From assembly GCA_002914845.1 (NCBI GenBank), contig JXTC01000061.1, forward strand, positions 176,541-240,540: a DNA stretch of 64,000 nt, read 5' to 3'. Source of the DNA: Trema orientale (taxonomy: Eukaryota; Streptophyta; Magnoliopsida; Rosales; Cannabaceae). Each line of letters opens with the position of its first letter. Position 1 is the stretch's first letter. Below the pieces are notes generated by a model. The model did no database searches. It had not been told where the DNA came from and saw nothing but the letters and a program-made list of their open reading frames with translations. The translations under genes and the position numbers were made by a program. This document shows positions 12,607 to 26,326 of the stretch, in pieces.

Positions 12607-14125
12607 TAAGAAAAGAATTATTAGGAGGCCATTTCTCTGTCTTCTTCCGACAAATATAGCCTCGTAATTTGTCTATTTTTTTGGGCAGAAATTGCGGAGG
12701 AACATGTGTTCATTTGATTATCTTAGCTATTGTAAGAGACCGTCTTGGTCTCCATGCATATGCCAATGTCAATACTACATTACGACACATTTGTTTATTT
12801 TACACCAATGTTTAATGCCATTATAGATATGTTAATTTTAAGTTTTTATTATATAATTAATAAGGGAATTTGTATTGATTAACTATTGAAAAGTGTATTG
12901 ATTTAATCAATAAAAAATGTATAAGTAATAAAGCATTGGAAAGTAGGTTTTGTATCTTTTAACATTCTCACTATTACAATAAAATCGAAGTGAATTCAAT
13001 AACAAATTTGGCAAAAAAAAAAAAAAACAAGGCATTGCCTTTGAAAATAAATTTGTGCTATATACTAAATTATAGAATTAACACAATAATTTAACATTGG
13101 ATTATAGATACTCTTGGTCCCATTTGGTTCACCTATTTAAATGGGTGTATTTAAATGAAAATTATAAAATGTGTTATAATTGGAATGCAAGACATTTAAA
13201 GTGAAATAAAGTGGAATGAGTTGTAATTAGAATGAGATGCATTATAATGAATCATTCAAAAACACTTCGTAAGCTCTATTCTCTTTCCAAGACACAAAAA
13301 ACTCATTCTAATGGTTGATGTGACTAATGAACTATTTGAATAAAAAAATTAAATTATTAAAACAAACACCCATTTCAAAAGACCATTTGAATAAAAAAAT
13401 TAGAATTGTTAAAATAAATATCCACTCTAATGGGTTTTCTATTTAAATAGAATGAGCAAAATAAACGGAAACCCTTATGTTTGTGACTGTGTAATACTAC
13501 TAATATCTCGCTTTTTCCAGTACAGTGTGTTTTTTTTTCCTTTTTTTTTGCTAAGAAAAAACAATGAAACTACAGGAAAATGCACAAGAAATCATCAATA
13601 AAGCAAAGTTATGATTTGAAAAACGACACGTACCACCACTAGTGTTAATGTAAACATAATACCAAAGACCTTAGTACGCTCTTCATAACAATGTCCGATT
13701 GTAAACAACGAAAGTTGATATAACAGAGTTCCCACGGCCCATCAGCTTCAGGAAACCCAAGAACTTATTTATTTGTTGATTTGTTTTTAAAAAAAGGTTA
13801 AGAAAAAAACTAGTGTGAAAAAGAGGTCAGTTTTAAATGGTCTTTTGAATCAGAGTTAATATTATGCACACTTCGTTATCATACATCCACCAACTTTGGC
13901 GCATGTCAATATGAATATGATACAGGGCTCAGAAACCTGAGCTAGACTTGAGGCTCATCGAGAAAAATACACCAGTGACACTAGGAGCCAAATCTCAGGA
14001 AAAATCTATATCAAGTGCGGAAAAAAATTGATACAATGAACAGATAAATGTTTCTATGACTACAAACTGTGGATAAAAAAACCCAACAAAAATCTCTTTC
14101 CAACTTTCCCAAGCACTGTCAACCT
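12607..14125. other. Intergenic region between convergent genes
   Basis: This must hold the photolyase terminator region and the KEULE 3' UTR and polyadenylation site, which I cannot place exactly. Within it, about 13115-13490 has loosely matching ends (CTATTTAAAT and its complement) and may be an old MITE. No gene is seen. Confidence 0.5.
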
Positions 14126-17100
14126 TCAAATCTGTAGATCATCCAGAGAGAGTTCATTTGCTGTCAACATCTTCAGTTTCTGCAGATTAATAGAACAAGA
14201 TTTCATGGCATTGTTAGTTATATAAAATGGCAGGAGATTCTGTAAATAGTATACTGAAGCAAGTAGGAAGTTAAAAAACAGAAATTACGGTTATAAATTG
14301 AGGAGGATCATCAAGGCTTGAGGAGCCCAGAACAACTTCCCTCTTCAGCTTATTCGAAAGCTTGTGGCAAACCCTTAGCTGAAAATGTACAACAGTTCAT
14401 CAGACTCAAAAGACCAACAAAAATAAGTATCATAATGCTCTGGAGGAATTAAGTGGAAACTCGTTTACCTCTGATCGAGTAGCTCCACCAACAATAAATA
14501 CGAAAATTCGTTGGCCCATCTTCTTGAAATCACTTGATGCATGTCTTAGTACTGAATCACTGTAGGCAGCAGGCAACAGATATAATTCCATGATTACTAA
14601 GAGCAAAGACAAAGTTACCCAAAACAATCAAGTCAAAAGAACAGAAGAACTCGGTAAAGCATGCATCAGAAGAACAAGAACCGCACCTTGAATACCCATC
14701 ATCAGAGGTCCGAGGCCGAGCCCATGTTGGTGTCCGTCGTGATCTCATTGAATGAGCAGCCACGGGTTGATGTATTGATGCACCATGTGATGTTCCATGG
14801 AAAGTTGGACTAGGGTCATTTAAACATGGATAATCTTCCTTTGACAATTCACGTTTGCTAAGTTTTTCAATAAGCTCCTAAAAAAGGAGACAAATTTAGA
14901 ACACAATGCTAGCTGCTTCATTGAATGGAACATGACTGGCGTAAAATTTCTTCTCAAAATTAGATGTACCTCTATTATGGGATAGAAACGTGAAAGCTGC
15001 CATGTTTCTTCTTCACCTGTGCGGTCTTTCCTAGCTGCACGCTTCTTCTGAAAATTATTAATTTTCGTTGAATATCAGACCTTTATTGAGCAGAAAAGGT
15101 ATTCAACTATACAGAGACATTATAATATAACCTTATGCATATCAAACTTCAGAGAGAAAGGACTCATTGAGCTTTTTTTAGTATCTGATGATCCTCCTAG
15201 TAACTTCAAATTATTCACAGCATTCATGTCTTCAGGTGGTAATTTTGCCAACTAAAATCGAAAGAAGATTGCAAAATATTAACGTTAGATAGGATGATCC
15301 ACCGCATAGGGAAACTGGAAATCAAATGTTGGTGACAATGAAAACAAACCGACCTTCATCAAATTGACTCCCTTCTCACCCTCAAATTTTTCAGGATAAA
15401 TGGATGCTAGAATCATCAACAAACGCAATTTATTTTCACGAGTTGTGTCCTGCATAAAACCAGTGTATCTATTTCAGAATATATCTTGAAAAGAAGTCTG
15501 GAAGAACAATGTATGTTTCTACAACTTATTACTTCGTTCGTAGTCAAATATTTGATAACGTCCTTCATTCCTGCATCTCCGAAAACAAGATCCTGCTCTA
15601 GCTGTCCGAGCTCTCTAAGCCCAACGTCCCTGATAAGCCTGTTTATTTTTCCTGCAATCTGAAAAATGAAACAAAACATTTGAAAAACTCAATTTATATC
15701 ACAGAATAAAAATAAACAAATAAAGCTGTTGTCAGTTATGGTGCATTCAGGGTAAAATCAACGAAAAAGGATTGGAAAAAGTTAACCAGGCATCAGAATA
15801 TTAACAGGTATAACAGACAGCAACAGGCTCAAGCCACAAAACAGGTTTTCCAAGAACTCAAAAAAGACATGGTGGCATAGTTTTTTGCAAACCAAACAGC
15901 TAAGGCAGAAATAACTTTGAAATGAAACAATGGATTCAAAAATATAATCCATAGGCAATGATGTACCATTAAGACAAGTAATATCTCTTTCATGAATGAA
16001 AAACTAACCTCTACATGAAGTGAGAGCTTGTCAATTTGTTCACTATATTGCGGCAATGCTTGAACCATCTTTTGCAAGTCCCGTGTAGACAGTTCACCTC
16101 CATCTCTACACACCAGGTGATCTTTAATGTAAGAAACATATTAATTAGAGGAACTAAATGACCTACAAATTTGCTTCAGCTATCAAGTTTAAACAGAAAA
16201 TAAACAATATATTGCTTGTTACAAGCAGTCCACAGAGCTCAATGAAAAACAAGTCATGTGAAGTATAAGAGGCTTAGTGTAATCTTTCTGAAACTACTTA
16301 AGCACCCTTACGGGGAAAAAGAAGTCAAGATAAAGTTTAAGCTATTAAACTCAACGAGAATCAAGGTACCAAAAAAATGTTCCATCCCAAATTCATAAAA
16401 CAAACACAGATAGTTAGTGGCAATTTTTCACTAAATGTACACTACCTCGAACCATGTTGGATTTGTGCAGCCTTATTCTTTGATACGAAGTTGGTCATTT
16501 TCTCATGCAACCGTTCACTAGCCTGGCAGGTCATTAGTGATCAAATGGTGTTTATTCGAAAAATAGTCAAGAAGATAAAAAAGCACAGGACATACATCTG
16601 CAATATGTGCATGCCGAAGCTCAAGCCAGATGGGATCATGATCCTCTAAAAGAACCTCTTTCTTCTCAGGTGGACCACCAGTTTTGCTGGGAACCTGAAT
16701 GTATTGTACCTTTAGTACATGTATCCCTAGTGAACTGAATTTAAGATCTAATGATACATTAGGAAGTCTTCAACACCAAAACTCACCTCGTGCACGTACT
16801 TATTTCCTTCCATATTTAGTAAATCATGACACATCGCATCATATGTCCATTCATGTATGACAGGAGCAATCTGAAAATTCAAAAAATGTAAATTCATCAC
16901 GATATAGGGACAAGATAGCAGTAATGATAATATATATTTCTAACCAACACATGCACCTAAAAACCTGATCTACAGATCTGTCAAGGATTAGCAACTCGCA
17001 TGTTTCTGTCTCTGGAAAATTGGGAATTGTTTTCTTGTATTTCGTAAGACAGTCCCAAACTCCAGCAGCGAGCTTCGTAGGAATTAAATCACGAAAAGTC

Positions 17101-20100
17101 GTCATCGTGGTTGCATCAAGGGACTTGGCAGCTCGGTAGCGCACAGAAGGAAATTCCTAAAAAGTTAAAAAGATAACATGATTCAGATATTGTCAATTAA
17201 TTTTCAGTCAACATTTAAAATCATTAGACCTATACCCTCAAAGAAGCAAAAACTGTAGCAATGCGAGTAGCCATCACATTCAGGCATGCAACGCCTGCAC
17301 GTGTGTCCTCCTCATCCCCAAACAGTTCCTCTAAGGCCCTCTCGTTGTTGGTAATGAAACCCTGTAAAATAACAAGGAAATTAGAAAACAAATTAAAACA
17401 ATAAGACATCAGCATCAATTGGGAAAAGAAACACCTCCAGCTAAAAAAAAAAGAAAAGAAAATGATGCGATCAGCAATATGTACAAGAACAAATCAGTCC
17501 CCTTTCCTTTCCCACGTTTTAAGTGCCATAAAGAGTTATTATGGGAATGCCTGTGATGCCTTGATTTTAATGAATAATCACTTTCAACATATTAAAATTC
17601 AGATGCAATGGCATGAGTACAAATGTAGAAAAATCATGATAATTCAAATTATGGATAACGATTTCAAACAGGTTGAAGGAACGTAGCACCACATACCTGG
17701 CTGTCTATAGCAAAATATTCCAAATTCATCTGCAAATTTCAACTAAATGAGTATACCTACATAATAACTTTAAAAAAATACAAAAGAGGAGAAACTAGCT
17801 AGTTTATGAAATTCGTCCAGCATAATATCAATATTCAGACAACGATATTCCAAATATGAGAGCCGTTACCTCTCTCAATGCACCTATGCGGGGTAAAACT
17901 GTTGCATCCTTCTTGATATGAGCAACAAATTCTTTTGGAATAGGTGAACTGAAAAATACAAATGCCCTTCACAAGTACAAAGTATAAAAGTCAAAACCAT
18001 TGGAACATTAACATTTTATTATGAGAAGAATACTGAAAGGTCCCAAACAGCTATGACTAGAAAAGAAGCAAATTATCTTCTACGTACTTCCTGTAAAGAG
18101 GTGATTTTCCAGACATGTCTGACAAGAACAAGATGACACTGCAGATAAATACAAGAGGATGTGAGAGTTAAATAGAAAGAACCTTAACATACGTTGAGTT
18201 TAACAGCAGATTGAAAATGCACTCAGACATCATTTGAAGCAATTTACAAATTTTAAGTAATTTTTTTTATTTGCATTCTACTAAAACATATAGCATTGGA
18301 ACATAGGTTAATTTCAGTATTAATAATATAACCCAAACCAACAGCCAACTGAAACATTGAATTCAACCATAGCGTATGAACTTTGAGAGATTCATCCAAG
18401 AAATGACGAACTAAAGCCATGGAAAACACATTCCTTAACAACAATAAGTACCCTTAATAGTGTTACAAACAAATAACGAAAAATTAACAAGAAAGTACTT
18501 TACTTCTCTTTGGTTGGCTGGATGAAGTAGATTGCATCCATGGAGGGTAATGGTTGCCTTCTCTTGTACATATCTTCAACCACTGGCAGATCCAAAAATA
18601 AATAAATGAATTGATACCGAGTTATAAAACCAACAACTCCAATGTTAAAATAATCTCTGGCATATCCAAAAATAAATAAATGAATTGATACCAAGTTATA
18701 AAACCAACAACTCCAATGTTAAAATAAACTCATGTTCCTGCATGGCTTTTTCATGTTACATCACCTAATCATTGTCCACATAGTAATAGTCATATATCAT
18801 ATGAATTAGCCACGCTTCATTTTCAGTAGTTTGTGAGCCCACACTTCATTTTTAGTAGTTTGTAGTTGCTCACAATGTTTTAAATTAACTTTTCTGAATC
18901 TAAAATCTAATTGTGAAATACAAAAGTTTCAATAAAAACTATTGAGGACACAATGCAACATTAAGAATACGAGTCACTTTCACACTCTGTATTATTATGA
19001 GAGTCAATTAAGAAATTTTCCCAAATATTTCATTGTAAGTTCTTTGCTGTGACCACACCTCACTGGAATCCAATAACTCAGTACCATTCCTCAATACTAG
19101 AGGTTTATACAATTCAGTAGTTTAACAGATTTGAGAATAGGGTATAATTGCAATGACCAACCAGCACCCTCAAAGAAAAATTACTGAAACGTATATTGTA
19201 TTATAAGGAAAGCAGGACGAAATTAGGAAACAACAGTATCAAATCATCAAAGAAGCACTGCTATAACTGAATAAACGATGCTCATCATAAGTGGAAGTAG
19301 TCAGAACAGTATCGTGCAACAGTGCATGGTTAGGTCCCGATGAAGATCATAACATGGAACGAATATTTCCGCAAGCATAATAATAAAAAAATGTCGATAT
19401 TGAAAGTTCAAGTGTTTGGAGACTCTTACATGAAACACCTTCTTCAGTAATATCAGCCATCTTGCATGAGTAAGACATTATTTTGACGGTAAGCTTATCC
19501 ATGATAAGTACCTACAGAGAAATAGACATTAGACTCGAGTACTGAACAAATGAAAATTGCACATAAAGTATAAATATCACCAGAGTGGAGATTTTCAAGA
19601 AATCAAAAGGATTCCCAAGAGGTCTAATAACAAAATAGCATAAAGGCTTTTTTCATCATGAATGTGTCATCAAGAAATAGAAAAAACCAGCAACGCTCTA
19701 AAGAATGCCCACCATGAGTACAGTGTTGCATAAACAAAAAATGAAATCATCACAGAAATTGCTTATACCTTCCAAGTAGATTTTGAGTCTCCAGTTTTGG
19801 CTGACCGGAGCATCTCATGCAATAGCCCTGAAGCATAACACCAATAAAGATAAATGAGTCAGTAAATTCATCTACCTGGAAATGAATGAGAAAAAATGGT
19901 AGCAGCCAGCACTTCATATGCAGCGTATAAACATACAACAATAACCACAATACTAATGGTAAAAATTAGGACACAATAGACAAGGTAAACCAGTATAACC
20001 ATGAAGAATAGGTAATAAGAAATGCGTAAACAAGCCTATAAAATTCCCCCAACACACTACATGATAATTTCCTCTTTTCCAAACTATCAAAAAGCGCCAC

Positions 20101-21097
20101 CGTGTCTTAAAGTGCTCCTCCCTCTATTAGGACCGAAAAAATAAAAAACATAGACATAACATCTATCTCCATTAAGAATTCCCATTTGCAAGGACCATTA
20201 AGATGCAGTGATTTCTATCTCCATGAACATGTATTGCATTAACATAACCTCTTGCAGGCACACAATCCACCCCTAAATGCATCTATCAACTTGTTGCTCT
20301 AATAACCTCCAACTCCACCAACTGAAAAAAACACATCCACTATTCTGCAAAACGGCTGCGCAGATTCCTCGCCTCTGTATTAACTAGTTGACAAAAAGGT
20401 TCGAAAAACAAACTCCTCCTGCCCATTAGTTCGGGCACTGCGTCTTCCATGCTATCACGTCAAAAAATATACCCTAGACTCATAGTTGTTACTCGTTATT
20501 AAGAAGGGATTATTTCCAACCCTACATTCTAGGAGGACGAAAACACCCAGTGGTCCTGTTGCTTTGTTTTCCAATGTCAAAGAATCACAAAATTTCTTCA
20601 CCTATTTTCACTTGCTCGTCTGTCATCATCGATCAAAATGACAAATCCTCTTCATTAATAGCCATAATATGTGCATCCCCAGTATACACTACTAGATTAG
20701 CTCACCTAATCAGTCAACAAATTCAGCTACTACAACAACTAATCAACAATTATCAGCCAAAAATACACCCCTCGTAATTTCTGAATACTAAGGCATTGTA
20801 CTTACAGCCTCCGAGAAAACATTAAAACTACCAAAAACCCATGAATCTTCAACTAAACATAGACCAAATTCTGCTTGTGATCTCAATAATTATGTTCCCA
20901 TAAACTCGAAATATTCAAAATAAGCTGGCTGATTATTCGTTTAATAAGGGGGAAAAACTAATTAAACCAGAACAAAAGGGGGAAAAAAAAAAACCCAAGT
21001 AGGGAAAAGGTAAGAGGGACTGACTGTCACGGCTGATTTGCTTGAAATTCTTGTAATCGCCGCCATAGGAGGACGAATCGGAATCAGAGAGCGACAT
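14126..21097 (-). CDS. KEU: Sec1/Munc18 protein KEULE (SNARE-interacting), 21 exons
   Basis: Sec1/Munc18 proteins bind syntaxins and control vesicle fusion; KEULE acts with the syntaxin KNOLLE at the cell plate in cytokinesis. Exons on the minus strand: 21097-21025, 19827-19769, 19511-19430, 18582-18504, 18138-18088, 17966-17870, 17729-17697, 17361-17236, 17156-16965, 16870-16787, 16694-16596, 16522-16446, 16105-16009, 15658-15533, 15449-15354, 15251-15132, 15047-14970, 14877-14687, 14559-14469, 14378-14289, 14179-14126. All phases agree and give 664 residues, matching the family's usual length. Recognisable stretches include [74 protein letters not shown] and the C-terminal [16 protein letters not shown] followed by LSLDDLQI. 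Intron 1 is about 1.2 kb. Intron 3 carries a tandem duplication touching its acceptor. The gene looks intact. Confidence 0.96.
18583..18730. repeat. 74-bp tandem duplication abutting a KEULE splice acceptor
   Basis: Two units, 18583-18656 and 18657-18730, are nearly identical; both begin CTGGCA.ATCCAAAAATAAAT. Read on the gene's strand, unit 1 ends exactly at the intron 3 acceptor before exon 4 (18582). Unit 2 therefore supplies a second copy of the acceptor (TATGCCAG) 74 bases upstream. Confidence 0.85.
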
Positions 21098-22443
21098 AGT
21101 CTTCAGCTTTCTCCTCCTCCTCTTCCTCTTCCTCTTCCTCTTCCCTTGCCTGGCCGGTTGATCCGAAAGGAGAAGAAATGGAATCGGGCAGAGAGAGATC
21201 GCGAAGTGATCGAGGGTCTAGAGAGAGAAAGTGAGGGAAAGTGTTTTTTTTTGGGGGGGGGGGGGGTTAGAGAGAGAAAGAGAGAGGAAATGGTGATTCC
21301 TTTGGCTGATTAATAATAATAATAATAATAATAATAACAACAATGAAAAGCGCGACTTTAATCAGCGGGGGTTTAGTGATGACGTGTTGACTTGGGTTAG
21401 CAGGAGGAAGGAAAGAAAGGAAAAGGTTGAATTAGGCAAAAATGGCGTTTCGCGTTTCGACTGAGACAGCTTTGGATTTGGATTTGGATTTGGATTTGGA
21501 GGGAGGACGGAAAAGTGGACTCATCTCTCCCCTCCCCTTTTGCCAAAATACTTTCTTTTATATTTTCTTGGCAAACTTCTATGAGTTTCCAATTTTGATG
21601 TTTTTTTTTTCTTTTTCTTTTTCTTTTTTAGCTAATCTTTGGAAAAATGTGTTCAAAATTGGTGTAGAGAAATCGACAAAAATTACATTGTTTTTTTTTT
21701 TAGGAGGACAAATATCACAAATTCAATTGAACTTAAAAAAAAGTTAACGTTGATCTAATCTTTGATAACTGAATAGTTTTGAAATTTGAATTTTGATTAC
21801 GTGTTGTGGCTATTATTATATGATATTATTCTACCGATCTAAACGGAAAAAAAAATTGGATAATTTAGATTAAGATTTTCTTTTTTTTTGAAAAGAAAAA
21901 AGAAAACACAATTTAGTTTGAAGATTTGAAAAAATTAAAGTAGATATTTTCTTCAGGAATAGAGGGATAAGTAGTCATTGGCTCGTCAATTGATTTGTTA
22001 GATCATATAATATCGAAGAAGGAATGTTTTTCCTTTTATATGTATATTTTTTCATTTTTCTCCATTTGTATTTTCCAAAACATAACAACGTGACAGAAAA
22101 CATTTGGATTATAGACAAAGTCACCCTTAAGTTCTTACGTAATGCATAATTTTTCAAAAACAAAATCTAACAAGTAACGAAAAAACCACTTGACCATAGT
22201 TTATATCATTGTAATTCTAGAATGTCAACGTTGAAATTTATACGATGATAATTTCTACTGCCTCTTTTCATTTTACTTTCTAGTTTCTTCCTATACCTAC
22301 CTACCTACTAGAAGCCTAGAATTATAATTTTCTGTGAAAGGAAACTTTAAAAAAAAAAAAGAAAAAGAAAAGTGATGTGCTCAATACCGCAAAAACAAAA
22401 CAAAAATTACAAATATACGGAAGCCAGACTTTTTTCTAATTTT
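21098..22443. other. KEULE upstream region with microsatellites
   Basis: Directly before the KEULE start (minus strand) lie a purine/pyrimidine-skewed tract (CTTCCT repeats, about 21105-21145), a G run (about 21250-21268), an AAT array (21311-21337) and a TTTGGA array (21472-21500). This probably covers the 5' UTR and promoter. Farther out the DNA is AT-rich and I see no other gene. Confidence 0.55.
21311..21337. repeat. AAT microsatellite upstream of KEULE
   Basis: About nine AAT units, some 215 bp upstream of the KEULE start codon, next to a G run near 21250-21268. Confidence 0.85.
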
Positions 22444-22693
22444 CATACGATTTTTATTAGAAAAATATCACTTTTAAAAAAATATTTAGAAAAATACTAT
22501 TTTTAAAATAATTACTAGTTATTGGTTTCTAGAAACTGGTTATTGATTACCAGTTATATGACAGTTATTAATATATTTAGTTATTAATTACCAATTTCTG
22601 GAAACTGGTTATCAGAAATTAATTATTATTTTAAAAATGATATTTTTCTAAATATTTTTTAAAAAAAATAATATTTTTATAATAAAAATCATA
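22444..22693. mobile_element. Foldback MITE, about 250 bp
   Basis: The left arm (CATACGATTTTTATTAGAAA onward, to about 22515) is an imperfect reverse complement of the right arm (about 22625-22693). The centre contains repeated TTTCTAGAAACTGGTTAT / TTTCTGGAAACTGGTTAT units. Non-coding. The string AATACCGCAA occurs on both sides (22382 and 22688), which may mean the true element is a little larger. Confidence 0.6.
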
Positions 22694-23741
22694 CCGCAAC
22701 TTAAAAAGTACAAAATCACTGTATTTTTCAAATTTTTTTCGAAATCACCTTATATTGTGTAATTTCCCTTTTTTTTTTTAATATTTAGGTAAATAGTGGT
22801 ATCAGTCTCCTAATGTTTGGCACATTTTGTACATGGCTTCCTCATCTTTTCCTTTTTGTTTGCATAGAAGTCCAGAACGGATAATTTTCTTTGCATTCAT
22901 TGGTCCTTGAGTCCAAATCCAAAAATCCGCTTAGAGGCCATGTGTTGTAGGAAAATTGCACTATTGATCCTTGATTTAGTTTTTTATTTTTGGCATTTAA
23001 GTCTACAATGTATACCTTTTTTAAAAAAAACACGTACTAATAATTTGGAAAATTCCACCCAAAACAACCTTCAAAACGCTACGTTAATTAGGCTGAGTAT
23101 CGGGATTTATATTAGATTGTGTGGACTTACTTTGAAAAAATGATTGATTAAAAAGATATCACATTGTTGGTATAACTTTTGGGGTATAAATTAAAAAATG
23201 TTAAACATCATGATAACTTATTTTAACAAAATAACTTGAATGATATAACAACTTAGATGATAAATAATTAGTCAATCATCCTCTAAATATTAACAAATGA
23301 TATAATATTATATCATTTAGGTTACTTTTTCATGATAATTTATTACTTGTATAAAATTTTGTGTCTCGTCATTAGACACATAAGCTATTAAAAAAAAAAA
23401 AAAACCTATTAAAAAAAACCTCTACTATAAAGAGAAAAGGCCTCTGTCTACTTTTACTGTAACCATCCTTGGCATGTGTTTCAAATAGTCATTTTCATCT
23501 CTTAATACCCTAATAATGGGCATGTGAAATGCACGTGGCCTCTAAAGAGTTATTTTAGATGAAGAGACTTATAAATAGAAAAGAGAACATAACATAATGG
23601 AGACATACTTAAATGATAGGGAAAAAAAAAAAGATTTGGGCCAAATTGGCGAAAAGGCAAACTATTAAGGATTAATTACATAATTTCACGATAAAACGCA
23701 ACTTCTTAACAACTTTTTAGATGGAAGGATTCTAGAGCCTA
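22694..23741. other. Intergenic region, no gene seen
   Basis: AT-rich, with short frames only. Phrases such as 'ggtccttgag' and 'ttgatccttgatttag' resemble decayed repeats seen elsewhere in plants, but I cannot assign a family. Confidence 0.5.
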
Positions 23742-25294
23742 GAGATGTCAAACGTGTTATTGTGCCAGCACGACACGGCCTATTTAAGTTGGGCACAAAA
23801 ATATTTTTGTTCGTATCTACTTTTTAGTCACGTCGTATCGTGCTGGCCAATAATATAAAGAATAGAAATATGACCAAATTTTGGGCCCAATTTAAGTAAA
23901 TATCACTTTGTCAAATATTATAGCAAAATATTTAGTATATATGTTTATATACCAAGTGTAAAATTTTATATACCAAATACAAAAAAATATATACTTAGTA
24001 CATTTCAATATAGTAACTGAAATTGGTAGATGTGTTTATCTACCAAGTGTAAAAATATATATACCTGGATATTTAGCTATAAAATTTAAAAAGTGGACAT
24101 CTACTTAATCAAATTTAAAATATTAGTAATCTACCTAAATTTCTCTAATATAAAATTACTGGCTCGGTACGGCCCGCTAGCCCATGCTATTACGTACTAT
24201 GTCCTGTGCGCTTTCGTGTCGTGCCATGTTAGCCCATGTGCCTGAACGTGCCAGTCTTTCTGAGCCGAAATTGGCTCATTTAATTAGTAAATTTTATTAG
24301 TTTTAGTGTTCATTTTATTAATTTTTTTTTCTTCAAATAATTTGAATTTATATAAAAATAAAGATAAATTTAATGTAAATTTTTATTTTAACTAGGTTTG
24401 CATTGCGCATACTTACTTAATTATTTGTATTACACTTACTTAATCGTAAATTTATAATTATTTGAAAATTCTTTTTTTTTTTCTTTTAAATGAAAGTTTG
24501 TCAAGGTGAAGAAGCATCATTAGAGAGCAGAAGTATCCTAACTAAGTTAGTACCCAACTATCTTAACAATCTCAGTACCCAACTATCTTAACAATTTCTT
24601 GCTTAACGACCCTTGAAAAATAATTATTATTGATAAGAAAAATAGAAGAAAAGAAAACAATAGTTTAGAGCTTACAACCCGAAAGCAAAAGTAGCTAGAA
24701 AAGATCTAAAAAATTCTTACGAGGCTCGTTAAAACCTGACTAGACAAAACCTAATGGAAAAAAAGTTCTAACCAGGAAAAAGAGTACTCATTATTTAAGA
24801 AAGAAACCACTAACAAAAATGATAAAAATATATGGGAGTTAAATCTCTTAAAATATAAGAAAGAATAAAATCATAAGAAAGAACAAAATTTATTCATTTT
24901 TCTCTTCATTGTTTGACTCTAAGTTTGCAAAATTTTCTTCCCATATTGTGTGATATATTCTTTGCATTCCTTTTTTCTCATTTTTCCTTATCCTAAATAT
25001 ATCATCCTCCTAATCTTTAACAACTTATTTAATAATTCTATTTGAGTTGTTAAGGAAAATACAAAATTTCTTTTAAAACGATATGTATATAGGAAAAATA
25101 AAATGATAATAATATATATGCTTAACATGCTAACGTGCCGTGTCTATCGTACTAGTGTGTCGTGTCGTACTTGTATACGTGTCATATTGTGCTTAGCTCA
25201 TTGTGCCCAATTCATTAGCCCGACACAGTCTATATGATCATGTCGTGCCGTACCACCGTACTAATGGACCGGCCCGGCCCTCTTAACAGCTCTA
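23742..25294. mobile_element. Probable hAT-like remnant with nested MITE
   Basis: The left end (TAGAGATGTCAAACGTG) and right end (CTCTTAACAGCTCTA) are loosely complementary. Both sides are rich in CACGACACGG / GTCGTGTCGTAC motifs near the ends, much like the hAT element at 4184-4547. A copy of MITE family R1 sits inside (23861-24145). I found no matching 8-bp target duplication and no transposase, so this is an old or composite insertion and the ends are approximate. Confidence 0.45.
23861..24145. mobile_element. MITE family R1, copy B (nested)
   Basis: Aligns with copies A and C over its whole length. Its arms, CCCAATTTAAGTAAATATCA on the left and the reverse complement of a TGATTAAGTAGATGTCCACT-type stretch on the right, form an imperfect inverted repeat of about 60 bp. 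It sits within the hAT-like block 23742-25294. Confidence 0.65.
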
Positions 25295-26326
25295 AGAAGG
25301 ACTAACAAATACCAAGAAAACCATGAGACGTTAATGCCAAAAGAAAAAGTTGGGGACCAAATGTACAAATTGGATTAATGTTAAGGATCAAGTAAGACAA
25401 AAGGACGAAGCCCAAGCATCGCCTATTTGCAACAAAACTCGAAGCACAATGCACCACGGTGAAACACAACCCCCACCCCCACCACCACCAAAAACGAAAA
25501 GAACAAGTTATGAAGAACATCAATTCGTACATCTCCATGTAAAATCAAAGTTTATTAACCATCCTAACCATTAAATCATTCCTCTGTCTTTCTCAACAAA
25601 AACAATAATACAATCTATATATTTTGAACAATATTTCTTTTTTTATTTTTTAATGGATTCATAAGAAACTCCAAACTCAGCTCCGACATTTGTTTTGTAC
25701 AATGTGCTGGCATTACTAAGTCATGCACAGAGAGGGCACAAAATAAAAATGGGAAATGTTCCATTATTTTTTTTAAAAAATTCACCCAAATACTAATGAA
25801 TCATATGAAGAAGATCCAAAAATTATTCACAAGAGAATCATAGATAAATCCCACCATCCAGGTATCCACATGGGCATCTTGTTCATCTTCGTTTTTTGAT
25901 TTTATCTTTGGTACAATTCTATCCATACAGTTGGGATCCATGGAAGAACATAGCTACTATCCAAAAATAATAATAGTAATAACAAATAACCCACAAATAC
26001 CAGCAAGAGGGAATATGATAAACAGATAAAGCTTAAAAATTGACCAGACAGAGAATAAACCAAAGTCAAATTAAGAAAATGCCAATTTCCTTTGATCCTA
26101 GAACTAGCATGACCCTTTTCTTTTCTTTTTTCCCCCACTTAACACAAGCCCAAAAAGATATCCTTTGAATAATATTAAAAGCATAATCACATCATTATCA
26201 CCACCAGATCAAAGTAGCAGCAAAAAGTATTATAAAATAACTAATCAGAATTGGGTTTTTTTTTTTCTACTTTTCTTTTTAAAATATGAAAAATTTAAAT
26301 TATTAAAAAAAAAAGGTCCTAAAAGA
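25295..26326. other. Region downstream of the DUF641 gene
   Basis: No coding frame is supported. It presumably contains the 3' UTR and polyadenylation site of the minus-strand DUF641 gene that ends at 26327. A C/A-rich stretch near 25470-25500 produces poly-proline-like chance frames. Confidence 0.5.

Noticed and set aside
13115..13490. Possible MITE with CTATTTAAAT ends
   Set aside because: End matching is weak and I found no target duplication, so it is only mentioned in the intergenic entry.
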